Below are positions 1 to 6,575 of a stretch of 9,536 nt of DNA, one piece after another (position 1 is the stretch's first letter; each line of letters begins with the position of its first letter). The DNA comes from Campylobacterales bacterium (lineage in GTDB: Bacteria; Campylobacterota; Campylobacteria; Campylobacterales; JALSKU01). Both the position numbers and the translations under genes were made by a program. The notes beneath the pieces are model-generated. The model was not told where the DNA came from. It did no database searches and was given only the letters and a program-made list of their open reading frames with translations. Location: contig JALVWW010000203.1 of assembly GCA_027023175.1 (NCBI GenBank), forward strand, positions 1-9,536, written 5' to 3'.

Positions 1-587
1 CTCAAGGTATCGACATTTAACTCCAAAGAGACTGCATTTCCAACCTCTTTGGCAATCTCCTCAAGAGTATTTAACGAAGATGAAGACAGGTATTTTCCCT
101 CTTTATAGATAGACAAAAATGACTCTTTTTCTCCAAAATATACAAATATATCTTTTTGGGGTGATAAAATTTTATTGGCATAAAGTGTTTCAAAGATAAG
201 ATTTGGAAGTGCTAAAAAATCAAGTCTGTTCGTTTTGGAAAAAAGATAAGCCAAACTCTCTTTTGTTGTTTCAATATCAAGAGCAAAAACCTCTATGATA
301 TATGACTCTTCATAATCAAGCTCTTTTTTTATATAATCAATCTTATACTTTCTATCTGTCTTAAGACCTGCATCTTCATACATTTTAAGCTCAACCTGTA
401 GGTCCAAATCCTCTTTGGATATACTTTTGTGAACTTTAAAGCTGTAAGTTACAATCTCTTCATATCCTACTCTAGAGCCTATAAAGAATTTTTTGATATT
501 TGATATCGGCTCAAAACTGTTTTTTCCAGTTTTAAGGATAACTTTAGAAAAGGGATCTATATATACTATAGCTTCTTTTGCGGACAT
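1..587 (-). CDS. Probable PilM/MshI-like pilus assembly protein (3' end outside window)
   Basis: This is the first 195 codons of a gene that runs off the left edge; the frame is open from ATG at 587 to base 1. The start has a good ribosome site (GAGGT) and the protein begins MSAKEAIVYIDPFSK. No signal peptide or membrane segment is visible, so it is probably cytoplasmic. Residues about 150-175 (DIFVYFGEKESFLSIYKEGK) resemble the second phosphate-binding segment of PilM-type actin-like proteins, where a beta strand and small-residue turn lead into a SINIY-like strand, but the acidic residue usual in that turn is not obvious. In MSHA loci an MshI protein of this kind sits at the inner-membrane platform and links to MshJ. 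It follows four pilin genes, which supports a pilus role. The assignment is by weak similarity and context; an unrelated Campylobacterota protein remains possible. Confidence 0.5.
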   Translation of the reverse strand, partial: MSAKEAIVYIDPFSKVILKTGKNSFEPISNIKKFFIGSRVGYEEIVTYSFKVHKSISKEDLDLQVELKMYEDAGLKTDRKYKIDYIKKELDYEESYIIEVFALDIETTKESLAYLFSKTNRLDFLALPNLIFETLYANKILSPQKDIFVYFGEKESFLSIYKEGKYLSSSSLNTLEEIAKEVGNAVSLELNVDTL

Positions 588-765
588 TTTTACCTCAATT
601 TAAATTTCATCTAACTATCTCCTTTTCAAGAAACAAAGTTCCTTTCCAATGGTCCTCACTTCGTTGCGGAGTTTCGCTTCGCTGTACCCTATCACTAAAG
701 CTTTGCCTTCAGCAAGAGAAACACTCATGATTTTATTATTGTTTATATTTTGAAACATGAGAGTT
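588..765. other. Intergenic gap with a GC-richer segment
   Basis: This is the only gap of any size in the pilus cluster. Its two ends are very AT-rich, but about 645-712 is clearly richer in G and C and carries, on the minus strand, repeated GCGAAGCGAAAC-like wording. A 37-codon open frame (ATG at 728, TAG at 615-617, starting MSVSLAEGKALVIGYSEAKL) spans the segment but has no ribosome site, so I do not call it a gene. A short stem (AAGGAAC, loop TTT, GTTTCTT) lies at 628-644. No clear -10/-35 promoter and no T-run terminator were found. It could be a leftover dispersed repeat or a structured leader of the downstream gene; this is inference. Confidence 0.5.
592..596 (-). promoter_or_regulatory. 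Ribosome binding site of the PilM/MshI-like gene
   Basis: On the minus strand GAGGT lies four bases before the ATG at 587. It fixes the start of a gene that is otherwise cut by the window edge and shows that translation is initiated afresh after the 178-base gap, not by coupling to the pilin gene upstream. Confidence 0.6.
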
Positions 766-767
766 TC
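718..767. repeat. Imperfect inverted repeat at the end of the last pilin gene
   Basis: GAAACACTCATG (718-729) pairs with CATGAGAGTTTC (756-767) at 11 of 12 positions around a 26-base AT-rich loop. The right arm overlaps the TGA stop of the GspH-like pilin gene. On the transcript the stem is not followed by a U-run, so it is not a standard intrinsic terminator. It could slow decay of the pilin mRNA or be chance in AT-rich sequence. Confidence 0.35.
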
Positions 768-1287
768 ATCTTATTATAACATAACCTGATATAGGATATA
801 CTATAATATCTTTTATTTTATTTTTCAATGTCATTTTTATATCTATGATATTTTTAAGCAATTTTTGCTCCATAGTGTATGGTCTGCCACTACTGTCAAA
901 ACAGAGCGTTTGATTTTGATCACTTAGTCCCGCTACATTGATTTTGATATTTTTATCTATAAAAAAGTGTTTCGGGATATTTTTTTGCTCCTCTTGAGTA
1001 TCCAAAGTTGCTTTGCCGTACATCACTCTTTGGCCTGTGATATTTAAGTCTATACAGGTCAAATTATACTCTTTTGAGCTATCTCTTTTTTTCCACAATA
1101 TATCTCCAAATTTATAGTGGTCGTAATTTAGTGCATTTTCCTGCCTGCTTTTTATCTGCATACTTAAATAGTTCGCACTATTGTTTAGCTTCTTGTCAGG
1201 GAAAAAGGATATGGCACTTCCTGCAAGTATAGCTATAACGATAATAACAACAATAAGTTCTATCATAGTAAAAGCTCTTTTTTTCAT
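766..1287 (-). CDS. GspH/FimT-like (MshC-like) minor pilin
   Basis: This is a 173-residue prepilin. The leader MKKRA is followed by FTMIELIVVIIVIAILAG, giving a class III prepilin peptidase site after Ala5, with Phe+1 and Glu+5, and then the usual hydrophobic helix. The C-terminal half contains LCFDSSGRPY, a typical GspH/FimT/MshC-type sequence in the beta domain, and two cysteines that could form a disulfide. The protein would be inserted in the inner membrane, cleaved by PilD and built into a pilus tip or pseudopilus. It carries three extended sequons: EYNLT, DLNIT and DQNQT. The ATG overlaps the TGA of the upstream pilin gene (ATGA), so it is probably translationally coupled. The pilin class is secure; the MshC-like label is from position and motif only. 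Confidence 0.8.
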   Translation of the reverse strand: MKKRAFTMIELIVVIIVIAILAGSAISFFPDKKLNNSANYLSMQIKSRQENALNYDHYKFGDILWKKRDSSKEYNLTCIDLNITGQRVMYGKATLDTQEEQKNIPKHFFIDKNIKINVAGLSDQNQTLCFDSSGRPYTMEQKLLKNIIDIKMTLKNKIKDIIVYPISGYVIIR

Positions 1288-1739
1288 GGTCTTTGCAAAG
1301 TCCTTCTTATTATTCTAAGTGGTGTACTGTTTTTTGGATGAGTAGCATTTTCATCAACTTCAACTTCAAACATGGCCATCCCATGGGAGTCTTTAGTGCT
1401 TATCAGATGGGTAAGTCCGTCATTGTTGCAATATACCGCATCACTTGAGCCATCAAAGAGATAGTACCATTTGATATGCACATATGCATTAAATCTTTGA
1501 TCTTTGGAGGTAATATTTATATCTTTAAGGCACCCGTTTGAACTGCTTCTTTCATAGCCACTTATAGCAAGCATGGAGAGTTCCACGGCACTGTTTAAAA
1601 ACAGTTCTGCACTCTCTTTTTCATATATATTGGTCGTTTTAACTATAGAAGACTTGGCATATCTCAAAGCAAGACTTATGAGCCCTGCAATCAAAACTAT
1701 GACAAAGAGTGCATATATAAGACCAAAACCTTTTCTCAA
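1284..1739 (-). CDS. GspK/MshP-like minor pilin lacking Glu5
   Basis: This is a 151-residue prepilin-like protein starting at TTG. The leader MRKG is followed by FGLIYALFVIVLIAGLISLAL, so cleavage after Gly4 leaves Phe+1 but Tyr at +5 where other pilins have Glu. Loss of Glu5 is known in GspK-type tip pseudopilins and in MshP-like proteins, which cap the assembly. The remainder is a small periplasmic domain with two cysteines (GCLKD and VYCNN) and two extended sequons (DINIT, DENAT). TTG is preferred over a later start because a strong ribosome site lies upstream and the TTG overlaps the previous stop as TTGA. The gene is nested between MshO-like and GspH-like pilins. The exact family name is an inference from length, the missing Glu5 and order. 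Confidence 0.7.
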   Translation of the reverse strand: MRKGFGLIYALFVIVLIAGLISLALRYAKSSIVKTTNIYEKESAELFLNSAVELSMLAISGYERSSSNGCLKDINITSKDQRFNAYVHIKWYYLFDGSSDAVYCNNDGLTHLISTKDSHGMAMFEVEVDENATHPKNSTPLRIIRRTLQRP

Positions 1740-2716
1740 AATATCACCTTTTGTTTTGATATGGTAATGAAATGTTTTTTATCACTTGATATATCTCTTT
1801 TTAAAGTTAGACTAAATTGCAAGTTACTGTTGACCAAGTTCAGCTCAAAGCCTTCTGTCTCAGTTGAAAGAACAGTTACATTGCCTTCTCTTGACTCACT
1901 GTTTAGTATATTTGGATCTGCACAAAATGTTTCCTTGTTCCATGGTCTGTAATTGTAAAACAGAAACATTGTTCTATTAAAATCATCCTGTTTTATCACA
2001 CTTAGGTCAAAGTGGCAACTGCTTTCAAGCAAAGTCCGGTTTAAATCCTCTCCTCTTGCTATGGCATAGGCACTGTCCACAAGGTAGTATTTTTCATATA
2101 TTTCATTTGGATGGGATTTTAAAATTATACTATTGCCGTTTGATGAGGAGTTTATATCATATATCAAAGATGAATTGCCTCCATGCCATCCAAAGGAGTT
2201 GTTAAAATCATTTGTCAAAGCCAATGAGCCGCTGTCAAATGACCCGGCAAAGATAAGTGCTACAAGATTGTTGTCATATATATTTTGAGTGGTATCGAAC
2301 TTTTTTTGTATAGTTTGAGATATGGCTGAAATGCTGGTATCGGGCGAACTTAGTGTATCTGTTAGAGGATTTGAAGCATTCATATCGACAAATCCGCTAA
2401 AATCTCTATGCTCAAACGACTCTTTTGCGGTAGCTATCCACTCAAGTACATTGTAAGTAGTATTTATCTCATATATACTTTGATAACTTTTCGATACGGT
2501 ATTGTAGCCTATGACCGAAGAAGGAACTCTATCATACAGCAAAGATGCAACCTGAGAGCTTACCAATTCGGAATTTCGTGAGAGTTCACTTATGGCTTTT
2601 GATTTGGAAGACCTTAGATATATCTCTTTTAAAGCTATAAATGTACCGGCTGAAAGTATCCCCGCAACCACTATGACAACTATCATTTCTATAAGAGTAA
2701 AAGCTTTTTTTGTCAT
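1736..2716 (-). CDS. MshO/GspJ-like minor pilin
   Basis: This is a prepilin of 326 residues from ATG at 2716. The leader MTKKA is followed by FTLIEMIVVIVVAGILSAG, with Phe+1 and Glu+5. At over 300 residues it is large for a minor pilin, as expected for the GspJ/MshO type, which sits with GspI- and GspK-like partners at the tip. Two cysteines (SSCHFD, TFCADP) lie in the C-terminal third. Seven extended sequons are present, including EINTT, DMNAS, DFNNS and DLNRT. Two in-frame starts lie upstream: GTG at 2722, which would overlap the previous stop as GTGA, and TTG at 2725. I prefer ATG because the five-residue leader matches the sibling pilins, but GTG is a real alternative. The class is clear; the family label is inferred. 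Confidence 0.75.
   Translation of the reverse strand: MTKKAFTLIEMIVVIVVAGILSAGTFIALKEIYLRSSKSKAISELSRNSELVSSQVASLLYDRVPSSVIGYNTVSKSYQSIYEINTTYNVLEWIATAKESFEHRDFSGFVDMNASNPLTDTLSSPDTSISAISQTIQKKFDTTQNIYDNNLVALIFAGSFDSGSLALTNDFNNSFGWHGGNSSLIYDINSSSNGNSIILKSHPNEIYEKYYLVDSAYAIARGEDLNRTLLESSCHFDLSVIKQDDFNRTMFLFYNYRPWNKETFCADPNILNSESREGNVTVLSTETEGFELNLVNSNLQFSLTLKRDISSDKKHFITISKQKVIF
1743..1752 (-). promoter_or_regulatory. Ribosome binding site deciding a TTG start
   Basis: The minus strand reads AAAAGGTGAT, a good match to the end of 16S rRNA, with seven bases between AGG and the TTG at 1739. There is no in-frame ATG at the pilin leader, so this site is the main evidence for the TTG start. Confidence 0.65.
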
Positions 2717-2718
2717 TT

Positions 2719-3384
2719 TCACCAACTTCTTTTCTTTATCAAGACTTGTCCTATATTTGACGATATATAAGAAAAATTTGCTATCTTTCTTGTATTGCCT
2801 CTTTTGCCGCTGTAGTAAACATCAAGATTTAATATCTTTAAGTTTGTAGAGCTGTTTTTATCACTTGTCTTGTTTAAAGTTATCGTAACACTTTTATTGG
2901 CATAATCATAACCAAATACTGCACTGCCATCAGAGATATAATTTACCCTGTTTGAAAGAGTATATAGGTTTTCACCCCCAAGTTTTGCGGTAATATTTAT
3001 ATCATTAAAGTCATCAAAATCATTAAAAAAAGCAGGGTCACTTTCTCCATCACTTGAGATAATGCTTGCACTTAGATTGTTTTCACAGTTTCTAGAACCT
3101 ATAAAGCCGCCTACTCTATAGTATGTCGTGGTATTACAGTCAAAATTATGGTTGGAAGAGTCAGTTTTTAGGATATCGTTGTGTTCGGTATTGTTCTCAT
3201 CCCACGGAAGTCTTGATATCATATTTGCCAAAGATACCCCATTAAAAAGGGCATCTTCTCGCACAGAAAATGTATCACTTTTGTTGAATGCATATATTAT
3301 CTTTGGAATAACTGTAAAAACCAAAGCTATAATAACCATCGAAAAGATAAGCTCAATAAGTGTAAAACCTCTTTTTTTAAGCAT
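2719..3384 (-). CDS. MshD/GspI-like minor pilin
   Basis: This is a 221-residue prepilin. The leader MLKKRG is followed by FTLIELIFSMVIIALVFTVIP, a standard cleavage site after Gly6 with Phe+1 and Glu+5. After the helix, residues around SRLPWDENNT resemble the 'WDEN' or 'FDEN' stretch of MshD-type proteins. Two cysteines (DCNTT and NCENN) flank a middle loop. Five extended sequons are present: DENNT, DCNTT, ENNLS, DINIT and DKNSS. The ATG overlaps the stop of the LamG gene by one base (TAATG), so translation is probably coupled to it. It is the first of four consecutive pilin genes and would be processed by PilD at the inner membrane. The MshD-like label rests on motif and gene order. Confidence 0.75.
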   Translation of the reverse strand: MLKKRGFTLIELIFSMVIIALVFTVIPKIIYAFNKSDTFSVREDALFNGVSLANMISRLPWDENNTEHNDILKTDSSNHNFDCNTTTYYRVGGFIGSRNCENNLSASIISSDGESDPAFFNDFDDFNDINITAKLGGENLYTLSNRVNYISDGSAVFGYDYANKSVTITLNKTSDKNSSTNLKILNLDVYYSGKRGNTRKIANFSYISSNIGQVLIKKRSW

Positions 3385-6300
3385 TATCTATAAACCTTTA
3401 TACCCACTTTTTTTATAGTCCTGTTTTGTTCGTGTCCGATATCAGAACCTTTGAAAGTTCCACTTTTTATACTATTTTTTGTATTTTTCAACAATTTATA
3501 TCCGATGCAAGGATGAGTTGAGCAGTCGCTGCTGTTTGAATCATTATAATCTTTATACTCATTATACCATAGCCATCTTGGTATCTTTACATGCAAAATA
3601 GCAGTATCATACTCATTTTTTGAATTTACTATATCAAAACTTATCTTTGCGCCGTTGGCATCGGTTATATTGGAAACAGATATATTGTTTTTATTTGGTG
3701 AAGAGAGAGCAAAACCCTCTTTTGGCAAAATAGCGATATCTGTTTTTTTCGTTACCGCCATATCAAGCTCATTTCTGTACCAGTTGAGTGTATCTTGAAA
3801 ATAACTGTTGACACTGTTTTGGCAGCCGTTACAGTAAACATCTATGAAAAAACTTGTTGAACTGTTTTGCTCGGTAGTTTCCAAATCCTGCACATAAGTT
3901 TTACCATAGTAAAATGTACTGTTTTGAGTACTGTTTATATTGCCGGTTTGAGAAGCACTGTTTTGGTTTTTGCTTATCCCGATTGTTGTGATATTTATAT
4001 CTTTCAGCTCTGTTTTTACGGGATTTAAGGGCTTATTATATACTCTTTTTACATTGAAAGCATAAGATGCATTTGCTTCACCGCTTACAAATGCTGATGC
4101 AAAAATCAAAATGGATGAATTGTTTATATCAAGATAGTATAGGCTACCCTCTAATGAAGTAGTATCTAATGATATATTTGTATCACTGTAGTTTGTGTCA
4201 TACAAAAATGAAACATTTACATCTTTTGCATAGCAAGTTACATTAAAATCAGGTAAAGGTATAGCACTGTCTTTTGCGAAAGCTTTTATAGTAGCATTAA
4301 CGGTTACATTCATATCACTGACATTTGCATCATAGAGCCAACTTTTACCGGTAGAATTTTGATATATAACATTTGTTACATTTATATCATATGGTTTTAC
4401 ATTTATGGTTGTAACAGCCGGAGTTATCAATCTTGCAGTATCATTTGTATCATCACTGTCAACTTTTGCAAACTCGCTTCCAGTTTTTTCTTTTATGGTT
4501 ATATTTATGTCCCCAATATTTGAATACGAGGCATTAATATCTTTTGCTACACCGTTTTGAAAAGCAAAACTGTTTACATTTAAACTTCCCTGATAACATC
4601 CTGCTTTTGTGATATTTGACTCAATGACAAATGATATATCTTTTGTTTCATTATAGTCAGTAGTATTTTTATCATCTCCATCAAGGGCTTGAAAAGTCAT
4701 ATTAAAATCATCTCCGGCATAAAAAGGAAATTGGGCAGTTATGGAAAATCTATCAGGCCTTATGGCAAAGTTATCTGTAGAAAATGTAGAATTGTCCTCA
4801 TTGTTTAAAGGGCAGTTTTCATCTACATTCTTCTTCCATGATATTTTTACTCTTGTATCTTTGATAGCTTTTTGAATATTTAAAGTAACATTACTGATAT
4901 TTTCATCATTAAAAAGAAGTTTTTTTGTAATATTATTCACTTGAATACAAACAGTACCATTAAAATCTTGATAATCACTGCCTGTTTCATTCAGTGAGGC
5001 TATACTCAAATCAAAATTTTTCTTCACTATTTTAGTTGATATATTTCTATCATTAATACTTCTAAAAGTATCCCATGCATCAAAAGTACCTTTAATACAA
5101 ATTTTACACAACCTCTCACTTCCATCATAATTTTTTCCAGTTTTTTCATTATTATATATACTACTTATAGTATTATCTGATAAAGCATAATTATACACTT
5201 TCAATTCATCGATATCTCCACTATAAAATTTATATGGCTTAGTATTTCCTCTTGCTCCTATAAGTAGCTTTGCACTATTTGATCCGATATCTCCTGTTTG
5301 GGACCTACGATATACTAAAGAGCCATTTTTATATACTTTTTGTTCAATATGATTATAAGTTACTACAAAGTGTGTCCACTCATTTGCATTTAGTGATATG
5401 CCTCCATCCCAATGCCAGTGAGGTTTCCATGCATAATAAAACTTACCTCCGCTAATTGCAGCTTCATATAGATTTTCTTTATTGTAAATAATTTTTTCTC
5501 CACTACTTCCATCCCATTTTACCCATACACCTATACTCCAATCATCACTATTTGGACTTAAAATATTTCCTAAATCTACATAGCCGCTGCCATTAAATTT
5601 ACCTACATGACAAAGGATACCTCCTGCCGTTAAGTTGCTCTCAGTTGTAGCTCCGCCTTGTGCAGTTCCATCATAATGGTTATCGCTACTATCTTTTACT
5701 TCACCACTTGTTCCATCCCAATAACACTCATCCATTTGGTAGTTAGCTATAGGAACTACTTCACAAAGAAGACATTCTCTAGTAGTACCATCATAATTTT
5801 TTCCGGTTTTTTCATTATCATATATATCGCTTACTTGAGAATTATTTAATGCTTGATCAAATATCTTTACCTCATCCATTAAGCCTTCAAAATCTTCTTC
5901 TTTATCAAAGCCACCACCCAGGCTGTCTTGGTCTTGACCCAAATACAAACCATTCTCATCTATCGAAACTGCTTTGCTTTCATCTATATTTTTACACTGC
6001 TTATCTCCTCCATCAATATAGATACAATTTCTCCTTTTTTTTCTCCTCCATACTATATGGTGCCATTGATTATCCGCAATATTTGAAATCGTAATATCTA
6101 CATATTTATTTTTTATATAGGGTCTAATAGTCGTACCGTTTACCAAATATAACAATACTTCATTTGCACCATCATAGGTATTATCCTTTGCTCCAGACAC
6201 AAGAGCTTGTCTTGTGTTATTTGATGTTTTTATCCACATTGATATACTAAATTCATCCAAACCATTTAGTGCATTGCCATTTAGCTTTATATAATCATTT

Positions 6301-6557
6301 GCCAAATCCTTGGTAAAATCTCCAGCATTACAAAGCTCTCCATTAGTTGTATTGATATTATTTGAAGTTCCATCAAAATTATTGCCACTACTATCTTTTA
6401 CTTCACCAATTGTTCCATTCCAAGTACCAGGACAAGCATCTAAACGATAATCTGCTATTGGAGTTGGAATTTTGCCCCACAATAGTAAAAACCCAAAAAA
6501 TAGACCAAGGATTATCTTTTTAAAAGGGTCAGGTGATAGTGATAGATTTTTTTTCAT
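3384..6557 (-). CDS. MshQ-like exported protein with two LamG domains
   Basis: This is a 1057-residue secreted protein. The N-terminus (MKKNLSLSPDPFKK, then a hydrophobic stretch at 15-28, then IPTPIA) is a signal peptide, probably cut near residue 35. Two LamG/concanavalin-like domains follow at about 36-248 and 269-475. Each begins with a YRLD/YQMD strand, contains GEVKDSS near its start and LMDEVKIFDQAL or DIDELKVYNYAL near its end, and finishes with a CxxC linker (262-265 and 484-487). Residues about 490-1057 look like the MshQ C-terminal region (DUF6701-type), with NFAIRPDRF at 596-604 and IPRWLWYN and DCSTHPC near the end. There are 18 cysteines and, by hand count, 25 extended N-glycosylation sequons, 24 of them after residue 500. 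It precedes the pilin genes and is probably a pilus-associated surface adhesin. Ligand and exact location are unknown. Confidence 0.8.
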   Translation of the reverse strand: MKKNLSLSPDPFKKIILGLFFGFLLLWGKIPTPIADYRLDACPGTWNGTIGEVKDSSGNNFDGTSNNINTTNGELCNAGDFTKDLANDYIKLNGNALNGLDEFSISMWIKTSNNTRQALVSGAKDNTYDGANEVLLYLVNGTTIRPYIKNKYVDITISNIADNQWHHIVWRRKKRRNCIYIDGGDKQCKNIDESKAVSIDENGLYLGQDQDSLGGGFDKEEDFEGLMDEVKIFDQALNNSQVSDIYDNEKTGKNYDGTTRECLLCEVVPIANYQMDECYWDGTSGEVKDSSDNHYDGTAQGGATTESNLTAGGILCHVGKFNGSGYVDLGNILSPNSDDWSIGVWVKWDGSSGEKIIYNKENLYEAAISGGKFYYAWKPHWHWDGGISLNANEWTHFVVTYNHIEQKVYKNGSLVYRRSQTGDIGSNSAKLLIGARGNTKPYKFYSGDIDELKVYNYALSDNTISSIYNNEKTGKNYDGSERLCKICIKGTFDAWDTFRSINDRNISTKIVKKNFDLSIASLNETGSDYQDFNGTVCIQVNNITKKLLFNDENISNVTLNIQKAIKDTRVKISWKKNVDENCPLNNEDNSTFSTDNFAIRPDRFSITAQFPFYAGDDFNMTFQALDGDDKNTTDYNETKDISFVIESNITKAGCYQGSLNVNSFAFQNGVAKDINASYSNIGDINITIKEKTGSEFAKVDSDDTNDTARLITPAVTTINVKPYDINVTNVIYQNSTGKSWLYDANVSDMNVTVNATIKAFAKDSAIPLPDFNVTCYAKDVNVSFLYDTNYSDTNISLDTTSLEGSLYYLDINNSSILIFASAFVSGEANASYAFNVKRVYNKPLNPVKTELKDINITTIGISKNQNSASQTGNINSTQNSTFYYGKTYVQDLETTEQNSSTSFFIDVYCNGCQNSVNSYFQDTLNWYRNELDMAVTKKTDIAILPKEGFALSSPNKNNISVSNITDANGAKISFDIVNSKNEYDTAILHVKIPRWLWYNEYKDYNDSNSSDCSTHPCIGYKLLKNTKNSIKSGTFKGSDIGHEQNRTIKKVGIKVYR
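5097..6452 (-). repeat. Tandem duplication of the LamG unit
   Basis: Two coding units, 6452-5763 (residues 36-265) and 5753-5097 (residues 269-487), share order and motifs. Each has cysteines near its start (C42/C76 and C278/C316) and a CxxC at its end. The DNA of the closing linker is almost unchanged: 5122-5160 and 5788-5826 match at 37 of 39 positions. A 21-base stretch at 5686-5706 and 6388-6408 (coding the GEVKDSS region) is identical. The rest of the domains has diverged considerably. Confidence 0.7.
6526..6545 (-). repeat. 20-bp direct repeat, copy inside the LamG gene
   Basis: GGGTCAGGTGATAGTGATAG on the plus strand is identical to 7258-7277. Here it codes for LSLSPDP in the n-region of the signal peptide, between MKKN and FKK. 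The match ends at base 6525 on one side and 6546 on the other. Confidence 0.75.
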
Positions 6558-6564
6558 ATATGAA

Positions 6565-6570
6565 CCTTTT
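6565..6570 (-). promoter_or_regulatory. Ribosome binding site of the LamG gene
   Basis: AAAAGG on the minus strand lies seven bases before the ATG at 6557, in the 18-base gap after the rsmE stop. It supports the start upstream of the 20-bp repeat, so the repeat is truly translated. Confidence 0.55.
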
Positions 6571-6575
6571 ATATA

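Noticed and set aside
615..728. 37-codon open frame on the minus strand starting MSVSLAEGKA
   Set aside because: There is no ribosome binding site before the ATG, I know no related protein, and it lies in a patterned GC-richer segment that could be a repeat. It is kept only as a finding.
718..767. Intrinsic terminator after the pilin block
   Set aside because: The stem has a long loop and no U-run on the transcript side, so it does not meet the usual pattern.
766..3384. Classical type II secretion pseudopilin operon (gspH-I-J-K)
   Set aside because: The pilin classes fit both systems, but the MshQ-like neighbour and PilM/MshI-like gene favour an MSHA-type locus; no secretin or GspG-like major pseudopilin is seen.
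3515..3535. Short palindrome AGCAGTCGCTGCT in the LamG gene
   Set aside because: It has five-base arms and codes for Ser-Ser-Asp-Cys-Ser near a conserved motif, so it is explained by the protein sequence and chance.
5097..6452. CRISPR-like or tandem repeat array
   Set aside because: The repeats are two coding units with long diverged interiors, not short repeats with regular spacers.
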